64,000 nt of DNA from Candidatus Binatia bacterium (lineage in GTDB: Bacteria; Desulfobacterota; Binatia; UBA12015): assembly GCA_029248525.1 (NCBI GenBank), contig JAQWJE010000027.1, positions 1-64,000 on the forward strand, read 5' to 3'. The translations under genes were made by a program, and so were the position numbers. Positions 1 to 10,863 of this stretch are shown here, in pieces. The first letter of the stretch is position 1. Each line of letters opens with the position of its first letter. The notes under the pieces were generated by a model. It was not told where the DNA came from, searched no databases, and saw only the letters and a list, made by a program, of their open reading frames with translations.

Positions 1-221
1 AAGTATCCAGCGTACAGCACCTGACCGGAACCACCGGGGTTCAAGGTCGGGCCGGCACCAAACCCGTCGGGCGATGTCGGACGGTTTGCCGGGTCAAAGG
101 ACAGAAGTCCGTTGTAGTTCTTGTAAATATTCTCTGATGCGATTGCGGTCGTACCCAACAAGGCGACAAGCCCTGTCACGGCCAAACCTACAAACGCCCT
201 CGTCGGGCTCCAAAGCTTCAT
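1..221 (-). CDS. Secreted protein, N-terminal part only (runs off the left edge)
   Basis: Only about 73 N-terminal residues are present. They begin MKLWSPTRAFVGLAVTG, a basic start followed by a hydrophobic stretch and an Ala-rich AIA-SEN site, as expected of a Sec signal peptide cleaved near residue 29. The mature part starts ENIYKNYNGLLSFDPANR and is rich in Gly, Pro and Asn. A GGAGG Shine-Dalgarno lies 5 nt before ATG 221. A second in-frame ATG at 239, with its own GGAGG, would add six residues (MKEEAG), but the shorter start gives the better signal peptide. The family is not recognised; exported location is an inference from the signal peptide. Confidence 0.6.
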   Translation of the reverse strand, partial: MKLWSPTRAFVGLAVTGLVALLGTTAIASENIYKNYNGLLSFDPANRPTSPDGFGAGPTLNPGGSGQVLYAGY

Positions 222-522
222 TCCTGCCTCCTCTTTCATAACCTTCCTCCTCAATTGGAAAGGTCTTCTCGGTTCTTGGGTCCACCCGACCGTTTCCTTT
301 TCGATCGTTTTTACGGCGGAACCGCTGTTCCCTAATCCCTCCAGGTAAAGCGGAACCGCCTCTCGAGAAACTATCTGCGTGGATGTGAAATCCCACGCAA
401 ATCCTCCTCTTGAAGGTCATGCTCCCTTCCCCGCAAGATCTGTTACAACGAAACTGGGTATTAATTCAACCCCTCACAACAAAAAAGCTGGCCCTTTGCG
501 TCATCAAACGATTCCGCCCGGA
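222..522. other. 301-bp non-coding stretch
   Basis: No convincing gene lies between the signal-peptide gene (start 221) and the stop of the next minus-strand gene (523). A 108-codon minus-strand open frame at 94-420 is arginine-rich, overlaps the real signal-peptide gene in another frame and looks non-coding. The stretch holds two GCGGAACCGC palindromes and an imperfect hairpin at 378-399 (GCGTGG arms). It probably carries the promoter and 5' leader of the secreted-protein gene, but no clear -35/-10 pair can be picked out. Confidence 0.5.
316..359. repeat. Two copies of the palindrome GCGGAACCGC
   Basis: GCGGAACCGC occurs at 316-325 and again at 350-359. Each copy is a near-perfect inverted repeat (GCGG-N2-CCGC), and the two start 34 bp apart, a little over three helical turns. 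They lie about 95-145 bp upstream of the start of the secreted-protein gene, where an operator would be expected. A regulator-binding role is inferred from spacing and symmetry only. Alternatively they could form small hairpins in a 5' leader. Confidence 0.35.
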
Positions 523-978
523 TCAAGTTCCCGAACGGCCCGGCGGCCAGCGGTACCAGGCACCGTCCTCAAACACCCACCTTTCCGTGATCATCGACTG
601 ATTTTCGAGATCCCGAAAGGCCGGTTTGTTAAAAATATGTCTTAATTCCAAAGTCACTACGCCCCCGGCCTCGTCCAGAGTCGCTGATTGCACGGTGGCA
701 CCGGTATGAATGATCAGCCCCTGGCCGAAAGAAGCAAAGCCCTGCGGCCCGACCCGTTTCCGGTAGGATTCGGCCATCATTTCATAGGCGCCCATTGTAT
801 CGCCTGAGGTTTTCCGGTCCCAGAATAGCTGCGCTCTCTGCACAAGGGCTTCTTCCGTCATTTGATCCGGGCCGATCCAGCCACGCTCCCAGGAAACAAT
901 AGCCCCTCCAAGAACCAGGGCACCCACGACCAGCCATACAGCCGAGGATCCGGCCTTTTTCGGTTGTTCTTCGCTCAT
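523..978 (-). CDS. Small membrane-anchored protein with NTF2-like C-terminal domain
   Basis: The 151-residue protein opens MSEEQPKKAG, followed by one hydrophobic segment (about residues 13-30), so it is probably an inner-membrane protein with a periplasmic domain. The rest (AQLFWDRKTSGD, AYEMMAESYRKR, then beta-rich sequence ending WVFEDGAWYRWPPG) has the helix-then-sheet pattern and terminal W-x-W-P strand of NTF2-like/SnoaL-type domains. The ATG at 978 was chosen because the upstream in-frame extension to 1044 has no such character. It is divergent from the glycosyltransferase gene at 1142. Function unknown; the fold call is tentative. Confidence 0.6.
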   Translation of the reverse strand: MSEEQPKKAGSSAVWLVVGALVLGGAIVSWERGWIGPDQMTEEALVQRAQLFWDRKTSGDTMGAYEMMAESYRKRVGPQGFASFGQGLIIHTGATVQSATLDEAGGVVTLELRHIFNKPAFRDLENQSMITERWVFEDGAWYRWPPGRSGT

Positions 979-1141
979 CGTGAATTCAGTCCTGCAGTTG
1001 CCGACCGCCGGACCTCCGGCTTCATACCCAGCCGGGAGCGCCAATGCAAGACCGGAAAAAACGTTTTATTCAGTGGGGTTTCGGCTCGATTCGCTGCCGG
1101 TGTTTCGCTTGTCGCCCGAAGGGAAGCTACCAGAAAGAGTG

Positions 1142-2650
1142 ATGACAGGCTCAACCCCAACCCCCTGGACGGGGGCACTGGCCGCCGGATTGCTGCTGGT
1201 CGGCCTCCTGGTGCAATTACCGCAATTAGGGGCGCCACTGCTGGAGGGGGCGGCCGGGAAGCAGGCGCATACCGCCATGATTGCTCGAAACCTTTCGAGC
1301 GGGCTTGCGGTTTTCAGTCGCCCGATCGTGGATGATATGGGAAACCCTGGTTATTTCATCAAGGAAATCCCGCTGGTTCCTCAGATCGCGGCCTGGGTGA
1401 GCGACGCCACAGACCTCCCGATCGATACCGCCGGGCGCTTGCTCGGCCTGGTGGCATGGCTCGTCGCCAGTCTCGTGTTTTTTATCGGCCTGGCCCGGAC
1501 CGTCGCGATTGAAAAAGCCCTTCTGTGCCTGTTTTGGTCCATTTTCGCCCCGCTAGCCTTCGCCTACGCGCCCGCTTTCCAAAACGACACCACCGCGATT
1601 GCGTTCTCCCTGATCAGCTGGGTTATCCTGCTGGCCTGGCGAAAGAAGCCACGGTTCTCCACCGCCCTGATCGCGGGGCTTTTCACCTCCCTCAGCCTGT
1701 TGCTCAAGCCCCATATCGTCTTCTGGCTGGCCCCGGCGGCCGCGGTTCTTGTTTTCGGGGGTGCCAACCGCCCACCATGGCGGCGCTGGGTTCCCCTGGC
1801 GATCGCGGGGATCGCAGGCGGGTTGCTCGCCTCGACCTGGTATTTTCATGCCGCCTCGATCCACCGGGCTTTTCCCACGCCCGGAGCTACGGTTGCCCAA
1901 GGATGGGTCGAGCCAGCGCTTCTATTTACTTCCTATTTCTGGGTCGAATTGGGCCGACAGATCGCCGTGATGGTGTTCACTCCCATCGGAGTCGGTCTCG
2001 CACTCGTCGGGCTTTTGCGGTCCAACCGCCGCCACCTTACCGAGTGGAGCCTGATTGCCTGGGGGGCGGGAGTGCTGGTTCAGGACCTGGTCTTTGCCAC
2101 GAGATTTATCGACGACCTCTCACATGGCACCGAATACTACCAACTCGCGCTGATCCCGGTCGCAGGCCTGTTGATCAGCGACGGGATCCTTCAACTACGT
2201 GATCGGGCCGGACGATTCGGCTCGCTGGTCGTAGGCCTGGCGCTGCTCGCGCTCGGGACCAGTGCACCGCTTCTCGCTCGGGAGGCCCGGACACCGCCGA
2301 CACATTATAAAACGGTGCTCGAAGACTGCGCGCGGGTGCGAGGCCTCACCAACAAATCAGACCCCTTTCTGGTCTTTGCGGATCGATCGGGAACCATCCT
2401 GTATTACTGCGAACGCCGTGGAACCACATTTACTCTCGGGACAGCGAAAGCACAGGCCAGACCGGGCGCACCCCCGGCCGCCGGCCGCAGCGATATCGAT
2501 CGGGCCGTCCGAACCGCACGGTTCGTCTACTTTCCTTTTCCCGATCAGGTCGATGACCCCAAATTTCTAGCGAACTTCGAAGAGAGCTGGCAGGAGCTGG
2601 ACATGGGCCCGAGCGCCGCGCGGCTGTTCCGCAAAGGCGGCTCCCGTTGA
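1142..2650 (+). CDS. Multi-pass membrane glycosyltransferase, GT39/ArnT-like
   Basis: This 502-residue protein has roughly ten hydrophobic segments from residue 12 onward and a soluble C-terminal third. The first loop carries LEGAAGKQAHTAMIARNL and IVDDMGNPGYFIKEIPLVP, resembling the first periplasmic loop of polyprenol-phosphate-sugar-dependent GT39 enzymes (ArnT, PMT), where acidic residues are catalytic. Such enzymes use lipid-linked sugars on the periplasmic face of the inner membrane. ATG 1142 (preceded in frame by GTG 1139) starts just before the first membrane segment. Its stop overlaps the next gene in TTGA, so the two are likely co-translated. The acceptor is unknown. Confidence 0.7.
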   Translation: MTGSTPTPWTGALAAGLLLVGLLVQLPQLGAPLLEGAAGKQAHTAMIARNLSSGLAVFSRPIVDDMGNPGYFIKEIPLVPQIAAWVSDATDLPIDTAGRLLGLVAWLVASLVFFIGLARTVAIEKALLCLFWSIFAPLAFAYAPAFQNDTTAIAFSLISWVILLAWRKKPRFSTALIAGLFTSLSLLLKPHIVFWLAPAAAVLVFGGANRPPWRRWVPLAIAGIAGGLLASTWYFHAASIHRAFPTPGATVAQGWVEPALLFTSYFWVELGRQIAVMVFTPIGVGLALVGLLRSNRRHLTEWSLIAWGAGVLVQDLVFATRFIDDLSHGTEYYQLALIPVAGLLISDGILQLRDRAGRFGSLVVGLALLALGTSAPLLAREARTPPTHYKTVLEDCARVRGLTNKSDPFLVFADRSGTILYYCERRGTTFTLGTAKAQARPGAPPAAGRSDIDRAVRTARFVYFPFPDQVDDPKFLANFEESWQELDMGPSAARLFRKGGSR

Positions 2651-3843
2651 CAAATTGGCGAAAGGATCTGAGCCATTGGCTCAAAGCCCGGGTACACCAA
2701 ACGCCGCGGCTGGATGCGTGGCTGGACGAGCGACTGCTGGCGGATGCGGCCAATGATCGGCGCCGCTCAATGTATCTGCGCTTGTTTCCCGAACGCGCAG
2801 GGCGCGCGCCGGTCCTGCAGAGGCAAGGCATCGCACCGACACGACGCCTCACAATTCTTTCCCTGGTACCACCCGAAGACACAGGGGGTGGTTCCCGACC
2901 GGCTCGTCTCGCAGAAGAATTTCTGCGAGACGGATGGTCGATCGACTGGCGCTGGGCCCTGCCCATCTTCCCCTGGCCCTCGCTCCGTCGCCCGAAGACG
3001 CCTCACGCCACAATTCATCATACTTCCGAGCGGGTGCCGTTGCTCCCGAGTGATCTGGTACTCATCGAAGCGCCTCACGCGGAATTCATGCCGCTGCTCG
3101 ACGCCATGCCCGGGAGTCCGGTTGTGCTCTATGAGCAAATCGATCTTTGGCAGGACGATCTTGCGCTGGGCTGGTTCGACGCGGACATCGAACGCGCCCT
3201 GATGACAAGAGCCGATTTCCTGAGCGCCACGTCGCGTCGCCTTGCCGAGGGGATCAAAAAAGACCTGACGCGACCCTGCGCCTACGTTCCCAATGCCGCC
3301 GACACCGATTTGTTCGAGATCGATCAAAATCGCGCCCGACCAAGCGATCTGCATCAAGGAGAACCCACGCTGCTCTACGTCGGTGCACTCTGGGGCGACT
3401 GGGTCGATCTCGAGTTGATCGAGACGCTCGCCGACCAGCTCCCCGGGGCGCAGATCCACCTGATCGGCCGCGCTGGCGAACGAACCCTGCCCAGACGAGC
3501 CAATCTTCATTACCTCGGGGAAAAACCCCGCGAAAGCATTCCGGCCTACCTGCAATATGCCGATGCTGCGCTGGTTCCATTTCGCGAGTCCGCGGTGGCC
3601 ATGGCCGTCAGCCCACTCAAGGCCTTCGAGGCATTGGTCATGGGCTGCCCTCTGGTCAGCACACCCATCCCGGAGATGCTCGCCATACCCGAGGTCGTCA
3701 CGGCAAAGCCGGAGGCATTCGCGGCCACCGTCACGCGCGTCAGTCGAAGTTCGCCTTCTGCCGAAACTCTCGCTCGCCTCCGCGCAGAATCTTCCTGGGC
3801 CAGGCGGGTCGAAACGATTCTCGAGATCACCGGTCTGAGCTAA
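2647..3843 (+). CDS. Glycosyltransferase family 4 (GT-B fold)
   Basis: This 398-residue cytosolic protein has the C-terminal Rossmann half of GT4 enzymes: PTLLYVGALWGDWVDLE (nucleotide-loop strand), NLHYLGEKPRESIPAYLQYAD, then ALVPF and SPLKAFEALVMGCPLVST, the last matching the donor-binding E-x7-E region. An ADTDLF segment follows the central linker. It starts with TTG at 2647, inside a TTGA overlap with the upstream membrane glycosyltransferase, which indicates translational coupling and a shared polysaccharide or lipid-glycosylation role. Its stop overlaps the convergent gene's stop. Donor and acceptor cannot be told from sequence. Confidence 0.8.
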   Translation: MTNWRKDLSHWLKARVHQTPRLDAWLDERLLADAANDRRRSMYLRLFPERAGRAPVLQRQGIAPTRRLTILSLVPPEDTGGGSRPARLAEEFLRDGWSIDWRWALPIFPWPSLRRPKTPHATIHHTSERVPLLPSDLVLIEAPHAEFMPLLDAMPGSPVVLYEQIDLWQDDLALGWFDADIERALMTRADFLSATSRRLAEGIKKDLTRPCAYVPNAADTDLFEIDQNRARPSDLHQGEPTLLYVGALWGDWVDLELIETLADQLPGAQIHLIGRAGERTLPRRANLHYLGEKPRESIPAYLQYADAALVPFRESAVAMAVSPLKAFEALVMGCPLVSTPIPEMLAIPEVVTAKPEAFAATVTRVSRSSPSAETLARLRAESSWARRVETILEITGLS

Positions 3844-4889
3844 TCAACCCGGTCGCGCAGCACGGTTGAATCCTGGTCGCGAGGCAGGTGCGCCGCCAGC
3901 ATTTCGCCGAGGAATCCGCTCGTCACCAATTGCAAGCCGGCCAGCGAACAGAGCACTCCGAAAATCAGCAAGGGGTGCCGACTGAAAATTTGACCGTAAG
4001 CGAGCCGGAGATAGCTCACGTAACCGACGCAGCCAATTCCGATCGAGAAAAGAAATGCGCCCGGCAAACCAAAGAAATGGGCCGGGCGCGAGTCGAAGCG
4101 AGTCAGAAAGAGAACCGTGAGAAGGTCCATCATGCCGCGGAAAGCACGCCCCCAGCCATATCGCGACTGACCAAAACGACGGGCCCGATGAGAAACCTCG
4201 ATTTCGCCGACATGAAACCCCTTGAAGGCGGCGACGACCGGGATGAAGCGATGCAACTCCCCGTAGATGCGGACATCGCGAACCACCTCTTGTCGGTAAG
4301 CCTTGAACCCGCAATTGAAGTCATGCAATTCCAGGCCATAGAGTCGGCGCACGACCATATTGAAAACGCGCGAAGCCACAACGCGTGCCCGGGAATCGTG
4401 GCGCTTGCGCTTCCACCCGCTGACCAGATCAAAGCCGGACGCCAACAAAGCCACCATCCGGGGAATCTCTTTCGGGTCGTCTTGCAGATCGGCATCGAGC
4501 GAAAATACGATCGGTGCCCGCGCGTGACTGAACCCGACGGAAAGCGCTGCTGATTTACCCAAATTGCGACGCAGCCGAAACCCGCGGACTTCGGCATGGT
4601 CCGCGGCAAGCGATTGGACCAGCGACCAGGAGCCGTCATTGGATCCGTCGTCGACGAAAACCATCTCCCAGCGTGGGGTCCGCTGCCCGTCGGGAAGACC
4701 GAGCGGCGCCCAATCAAGCTCGGGGTTGTCCAAAACCGTGCGGCATTCTTCCAGCAGCAGCGCGAGGCTCGCCCTCTCGTTATGAAGCGGCGCAATGATC
4801 GAGATATCCGGTGTCCTCGGCTCGGGCTGCACGCCTCCGACTACAGTTGGGGAAGGCACGCCCTCCGTGCGTTGCGCTGACGACGGCAT
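3840..4889 (-). CDS. GT-2 polyprenol-phosphate sugar transferase (DPM1/GtrB/ArnC type)
   Basis: The protein has 349 residues. An N-terminal GT-A domain (about residues 28-250) shows ISIIAPLHNERASL, VFVDDGSNDGSW (residues 78-88) and the metal-binding SLDADLQDDP (130-139), then NCGFKAYR. Two C-terminal membrane segments follow (about 262-290 and 300-328). This is the architecture of enzymes that move a sugar from a nucleotide to undecaprenyl phosphate, giving the lipid-linked donor that GT39-type enzymes such as the one at 1142 use. ATG 4889 shares its A with the stop of the upstream ATPase gene (TGATG). A weakly related Pro-rich N-terminus of about 25 residues is variable. Confidence 0.88.
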   Translation of the reverse strand: MPSSAQRTEGVPSPTVVGGVQPEPRTPDISIIAPLHNERASLALLLEECRTVLDNPELDWAPLGLPDGQRTPRWEMVFVDDGSNDGSWSLVQSLAADHAEVRGFRLRRNLGKSAALSVGFSHARAPIVFSLDADLQDDPKEIPRMVALLASGFDLVSGWKRKRHDSRARVVASRVFNMVVRRLYGLELHDFNCGFKAYRQEVVRDVRIYGELHRFIPVVAAFKGFHVGEIEVSHRARRFGQSRYGWGRAFRGMMDLLTVLFLTRFDSRPAHFFGLPGAFLFSIGIGCVGYVSYLRLAYGQIFSRHPLLIFGVLCSLAGLQLVTSGFLGEMLAAHLPRDQDSTVLRDRVD

Positions 4890-6574
4890 CAGTCTCGCGT
4901 TACGCGGATCAGCTCCGCTACCGTCGTCGCACCATCGCGAGCCTTGAGTGCACCATCTTCGCGAAGCGTGCGCATCCCTTGCTTGATGGCTTCCTCGCGG
5001 ACCGCATCCGCCGAAGCATGTTTCAGAATCAGGTCTCGAATCGGATCATCCACTACGAGCAACTCGTAGATCCCGGATCGGCCTCGGTAGCCGGAATGAC
5101 CGCAATTCTCGCAACCTTCGCCTTCCCATCCGCGAGCATCGCTCGCCGCCCCTCCCGTCAGCCCGGCGATCTCGGGCGGAAGCAGGGTTTCGGTCTGGTG
5201 GCGGCATTCGGAACAAATTTTACGAACCAGACGCTGAGCCAGCACACCGAGGAGAGAAGAAGCCAACAAATAATCTTCGACACCCATCTCGAGCAGTCGC
5301 GCCACGGCACCTGCGGCATCATTCGTGTGCAGTGTCGAGAAAACCAAATGACCGGTCAACGCTGCCTGGACGGCGATCTGAGCTGTCTCCGCGTCACGAA
5401 TTTCGCCCACCATGATGACATCGGGGTCCTGACGAACAATCGACCGAAGACCGTTGGCAAAGGTCAGTCCGATTTGTGGCTTGACGTGAATCTGGTTGAC
5501 GCCGTCAAGCTGATACTCGACGGGGTCCTCGACGGTGACGATCTTCTTGTCCGGAGAGTTCACTTTGGCAAGCGAGCCGTAGAGGGTCGTTGTCTTACCG
5601 CTACCTGTCGGGCCGGTGACCAGAATCATGCCATACGGCTTGACGATCATTTCATCCCAACGATCCAGCGTATCCCCGGGGAAACCGAGCTGCGCGAGGT
5701 CGAGCACGATGGAATCGCGGTCGAGAATACGAAGAACCACGCTTTCACCGTAAAGAGTGGGCAGCGTGGAGACGCGAAGGTCGATCTCCTTGCCCGACAT
5801 ACGAAGCTTGATGCGCCCATCCTGTGGCAGGCGTCGCTCGGCGATATTCAGCTTTGCCATGATTTTGATGCGGGAGACGATCGCCGCCTGAAGCCGACGC
5901 TGGGGCGGTTCCATCTCGTGCAACACCCCGTCGATCCGGTAACGGACCTGCAGGGAGTTCTCGAAAGGCTCGATATGAATATCCGAGGCTCGCTGCTCGA
6001 CCGCGCGATTGATCAGGACATTCACGAAACGAATGACCGGTGCCTCACTGGCGAGATCCCGCAGGTGGTCGACATCTTCCTCATCTTCGGAAAGGAATTC
6101 GACGGTGCCGTCGTCTTCGGCGGTTCCCCCGTCTGCGGCGGAGTCGCCGTAGCGGGCATCGAGAGCTTCCAGAATGTCTTTCTCTCGAGCCAGAACCGGG
6201 GTGATCTCGCACCCGGTGGCGACTTCGAGCCCCTGCACCACATCCCGATCTCCCGGATCGGTCATCGCAATTTGGAGGACTCCATTCTCCGAGGCCACCG
6301 GAAAGAGCTTCGCATGTCGGAGAAACTTGACGTTCAGCTCCGGGATTTCGGGAGCCTTCTCGGGGAAATCAGCCCCCGCCATCAGCGGAACGCCGAGATG
6401 CTCGCTGAAAACGGGGAGCAGGTCCTCTTCCGAGATAAACCCGAGATCAAGCAGAAGCTTCTCGACTCTCTCGCCCCGCTCTTCCTGCAATCGGCGCACC
6501 TTGCGCAAATCGTCGATGCTGACTCGGCCATGCTCAACGAGCACGTCCTCAAGAGATTTGATCGATGGTTCCAA
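4889..6574 (-). CDS. gspE: Type II secretion / type IV pilus assembly ATPase (GspE/PilB family)
   Basis: The 561-residue protein is a full-length GspE-like motor. It has an N-terminal MshEN/GspE_N domain (about residues 5-140), a linker rich in Asp and Glu (140-175), then SDIHIEPFENSLQVRYRIDG (198-216), Walker A GPTGSGKTTT (321-330), Walker B VIMVGEIRD (386-394), His box STLHTND (413-419) and a zinc knuckle CSEC (454-457) with CENC (488-491). The start is TTG 6574, seven bases after an AGAGGAC ribosome site; the next good start is deep in the domain. No gspF, gspG or pilC is nearby, so it is an orphan motor inside a polysaccharide operon. GspE versus PilB cannot be settled here. Confidence 0.9.
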   Translation of the reverse strand: MEPSIKSLEDVLVEHGRVSIDDLRKVRRLQEERGERVEKLLLDLGFISEEDLLPVFSEHLGVPLMAGADFPEKAPEIPELNVKFLRHAKLFPVASENGVLQIAMTDPGDRDVVQGLEVATGCEITPVLAREKDILEALDARYGDSAADGGTAEDDGTVEFLSEDEEDVDHLRDLASEAPVIRFVNVLINRAVEQRASDIHIEPFENSLQVRYRIDGVLHEMEPPQRRLQAAIVSRIKIMAKLNIAERRLPQDGRIKLRMSGKEIDLRVSTLPTLYGESVVLRILDRDSIVLDLAQLGFPGDTLDRWDEMIVKPYGMILVTGPTGSGKTTTLYGSLAKVNSPDKKIVTVEDPVEYQLDGVNQIHVKPQIGLTFANGLRSIVRQDPDVIMVGEIRDAETAQIAVQAALTGHLVFSTLHTNDAAGAVARLLEMGVEDYLLASSLLGVLAQRLVRKICSECRHQTETLLPPEIAGLTGGAASDARGWEGEGCENCGHSGYRGRSGIYELLVVDDPIRDLILKHASADAVREEAIKQGMRTLREDGALKARDGATTVAELIRVTRD

Positions 6575-6667
6575 TAATGAGTCCTCTATCCTCGTCGTAC
6601 CACGGCCTGCAGAATCGGTCCATTTGACGAATCGGCCGCCGTTTTCGCCAATTCTGACGCGCGAAAG

Positions 6668-7456
6668 CTACCAATATTCGTCCAATCGACCTTCCAAACG
6701 CTTCATCAGAGACATTGCGGCCAGCCCCAATCCGATAATCGTGGCCAGCAGCACGACAATTGTCAGAATTTCCGGCCCGTCCACCCCGAGAACCAAGCTT
6801 CGGTAGAACCCGATCAAGGCGGCCATCGGGTTCCAGGCCGCCAGAAAGCGGATACTCGAGGGCAGGAAATCGAGCTCATAGAGAACGGGCGACGCGAAAA
6901 AACCCACTGTCATCAGCGCGGTGACCACCCACATCGTATCGCGAAGGGCCAGATAAATGGGTGCCAGAACCAGACCGAGACTCAACGACAACGCAAGCGA
7001 AAGCCCCATCACGACAGGTAACCAGAGCCAGGCCAGTGCCGGGGTGACCAGTCCCGCCAGGCTGAAGGCACCGAGAAAAAGCAGGAAACCGATCATCTGC
7101 AACAGAAAGGACGAGATGGTGGCGGCACAAACGCACAGAAAAGGCGGCATCGGAATTCGTCGCAACAAGGCCGACTGGTCCACCAGTGCGGTCATCCCGC
7201 GGGTCGCGCCCTCCTGAAAGGCCCACCACGGGAACAACCCGCAAAACAGGGACGCCACCAGAACGCTGCGCCGCGTCGGATCCGAGGCTCCGTAGAGAAA
7301 TCCGAAAATCAGGCCATAGGACAGCAACTGGATCGCCGGGTTCAACAGAGACCAGAGAAGACCAAAGCGCGCGCCAGCGAAACGACCGCGGACATCCCGT
7401 CGAACCAGTTCCAGCAACAAGGTGCGATTTTCAACCAGCTCGCGAAAGAATCTCAT
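6668..7456 (-). CDS. wzm: ABC-2 type polysaccharide export permease (Wzm-like)
   Basis: The 262-residue protein begins MRFFRELVENRTLLLELVRRDVRGRFAG, the amphipathic N-terminus typical of Wzm/KpsM/TagG permeases, followed by GLLWSLLNPAIQLLSYG and about six membrane segments. It ends with LVLGVDGPE, the last membrane helix and a short basic tail. With the ATPase just upstream it would export an undecaprenyl-linked O-polysaccharide across the inner membrane. ATG 7456 was preferred over an in-frame start at 7666 because the extra 70 residues lie inside the wzt gene and lack family similarity. The gap to wzt is 22 nt. Confidence 0.92.
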   Translation of the reverse strand: MRFFRELVENRTLLLELVRRDVRGRFAGARFGLLWSLLNPAIQLLSYGLIFGFLYGASDPTRRSVLVASLFCGLFPWWAFQEGATRGMTALVDQSALLRRIPMPPFLCVCAATISSFLLQMIGFLLFLGAFSLAGLVTPALAWLWLPVVMGLSLALSLSLGLVLAPIYLALRDTMWVVTALMTVGFFASPVLYELDFLPSSIRFLAAWNPMAALIGFYRSLVLGVDGPEILTIVVLLATIIGLGLAAMSLMKRLEGRLDEYW

Positions 7457-7478
7457 CGATGCCCCTGCTCCGAGCCGT

Positions 7479-8569
7479 TCAGCTCGGTCCCCAGGAATGG
7501 TTGAGTAGCACGGTTCCCAGCTCTCGTCGTTCTCCGAGAATCCGAACGTCGGAGGTGCTGTGCAAGGCACCATCTGCGTCCCGCAAATGGAGGCTGTAGC
7601 TTCCTGGCAACAAGGTCTCGGGGGCGATCTCCAGAGCACCGCTTGCCGGGATCGACAATCGCGCAATCAATTGCCCCGTATGGCGCCGAACCTCAATCCC
7701 GAACGATGCCCCGGCCAGCCCGGACAAATCGACCTGCACAGCAACTGGATCGGCAAAAGAAATCTCGCCCCCTTCAGCCGCGGAGACCAGACACAATCGA
7801 CCATTGGGCATGACGGGCGACGTCCCGCCTGCTGCGGAATCCGTCTCCCTTGCCTCGACAAATTCCCGGTAGGCACGCGTCACGTCGGCGGCCCGACCCG
7901 CAGCCTCGACTCGCCCCTGATTGAGCCAGATCGCTTTTTGGCAAAGTTTCTCGACTTGGTAGAGATTATGCGAAGCCAGCAACATCGTTCCTCCGCCCGC
8001 CAGAAACTCCGTGACATGCAGCGAGCATTTTCGGGCGAAGGCTTCGTCCCCGACGGCGAGAATCTCGTCCGCGACAAAGACCTCCGGATGACCCGAGATC
8101 GCCAGACCGTAGCCGAGCCGCAAGCGCATGCCCGCCGAGTAGGTCCGCAAGGGCTCGGTCCAATGCCGTGGAAGCTCCGCAAAACGACGGACTTCCGCAA
8201 TACGATCCTCCAACAAATCGCCGGAGATCCCCTGCAGAAGCAAGGCGGCCCGCGCATTTTCCTCGCCGGTCCATTGGTCCACCAGACCGGCCGACAGATC
8301 CAGCAGGCAGGCGACCGTGCCGCGCCGCTGCATGCTACCCGAGGTGGGCTGGCTGAGGCCGGCCGCAAGCCGCAAGAGCGTGCTCTTTCCGGCACCGTTC
8401 TCGCCAACCACGCCGAGAGCCTGGCCTGGCCCCAGATCGAAGGACACATCGTGCAAGGCGAGGCGACGGTTATCCTCGGTGGCGCCGCGCCACAGACTTC
8501 GCAGGCCCGCCCTGAGGGGAAAGGCCTTGGTAACAGCGACGGCCTCGATTCCGGCCGGAGCGACGCCGG

Positions 8570-8573
<4 letters not shown>
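7479..8573 (-). CDS. wzt: ABC polysaccharide export ATPase with C-terminal sugar-binding domain (Wzt-like)
   Basis: The protein has 364 residues: an ABC domain (about 10-235) with Walker A GENGAGKST (57-65), signature TYSAGMRLRL (from 144) and Walker B EVFVADEIL (164-172), followed by a beta-rich C-terminal domain (about 250-364). In family members such a domain reads the polysaccharide end cap before export. The start is taken as TTG 8573, with GGAGAG just upstream and a TTGA overlap with the rmd stop; the longer in-frame start at 8705 lies inside rmd and adds unrelated residues. It works with the permease downstream. Confidence 0.92.
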
Positions 8574-10852
<2,279 letters not shown>

Positions 10853-10863
10853 GATGCCTTAAG

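Noticed and set aside
94-420. 108-codon minus-strand frame rich in Arg and Gly at the left edge
   Set aside because: It overlaps the signal-peptide gene in another frame. Composition and charge are typical of an out-of-frame GC-rich translation.
3840-3843. Four-base overlap of the convergent stop codons of the GT4 and GT-2 genes
   Set aside because: Convergent stop overlaps are common in compact genomes. Neither gene is truncated.
4811-6577. 588-codon plus-strand frame opposite gspE
   Set aside because: It is an exact mirror of the gspE reading frame with low-complexity translation; gspE shows all family motifs on the other strand.
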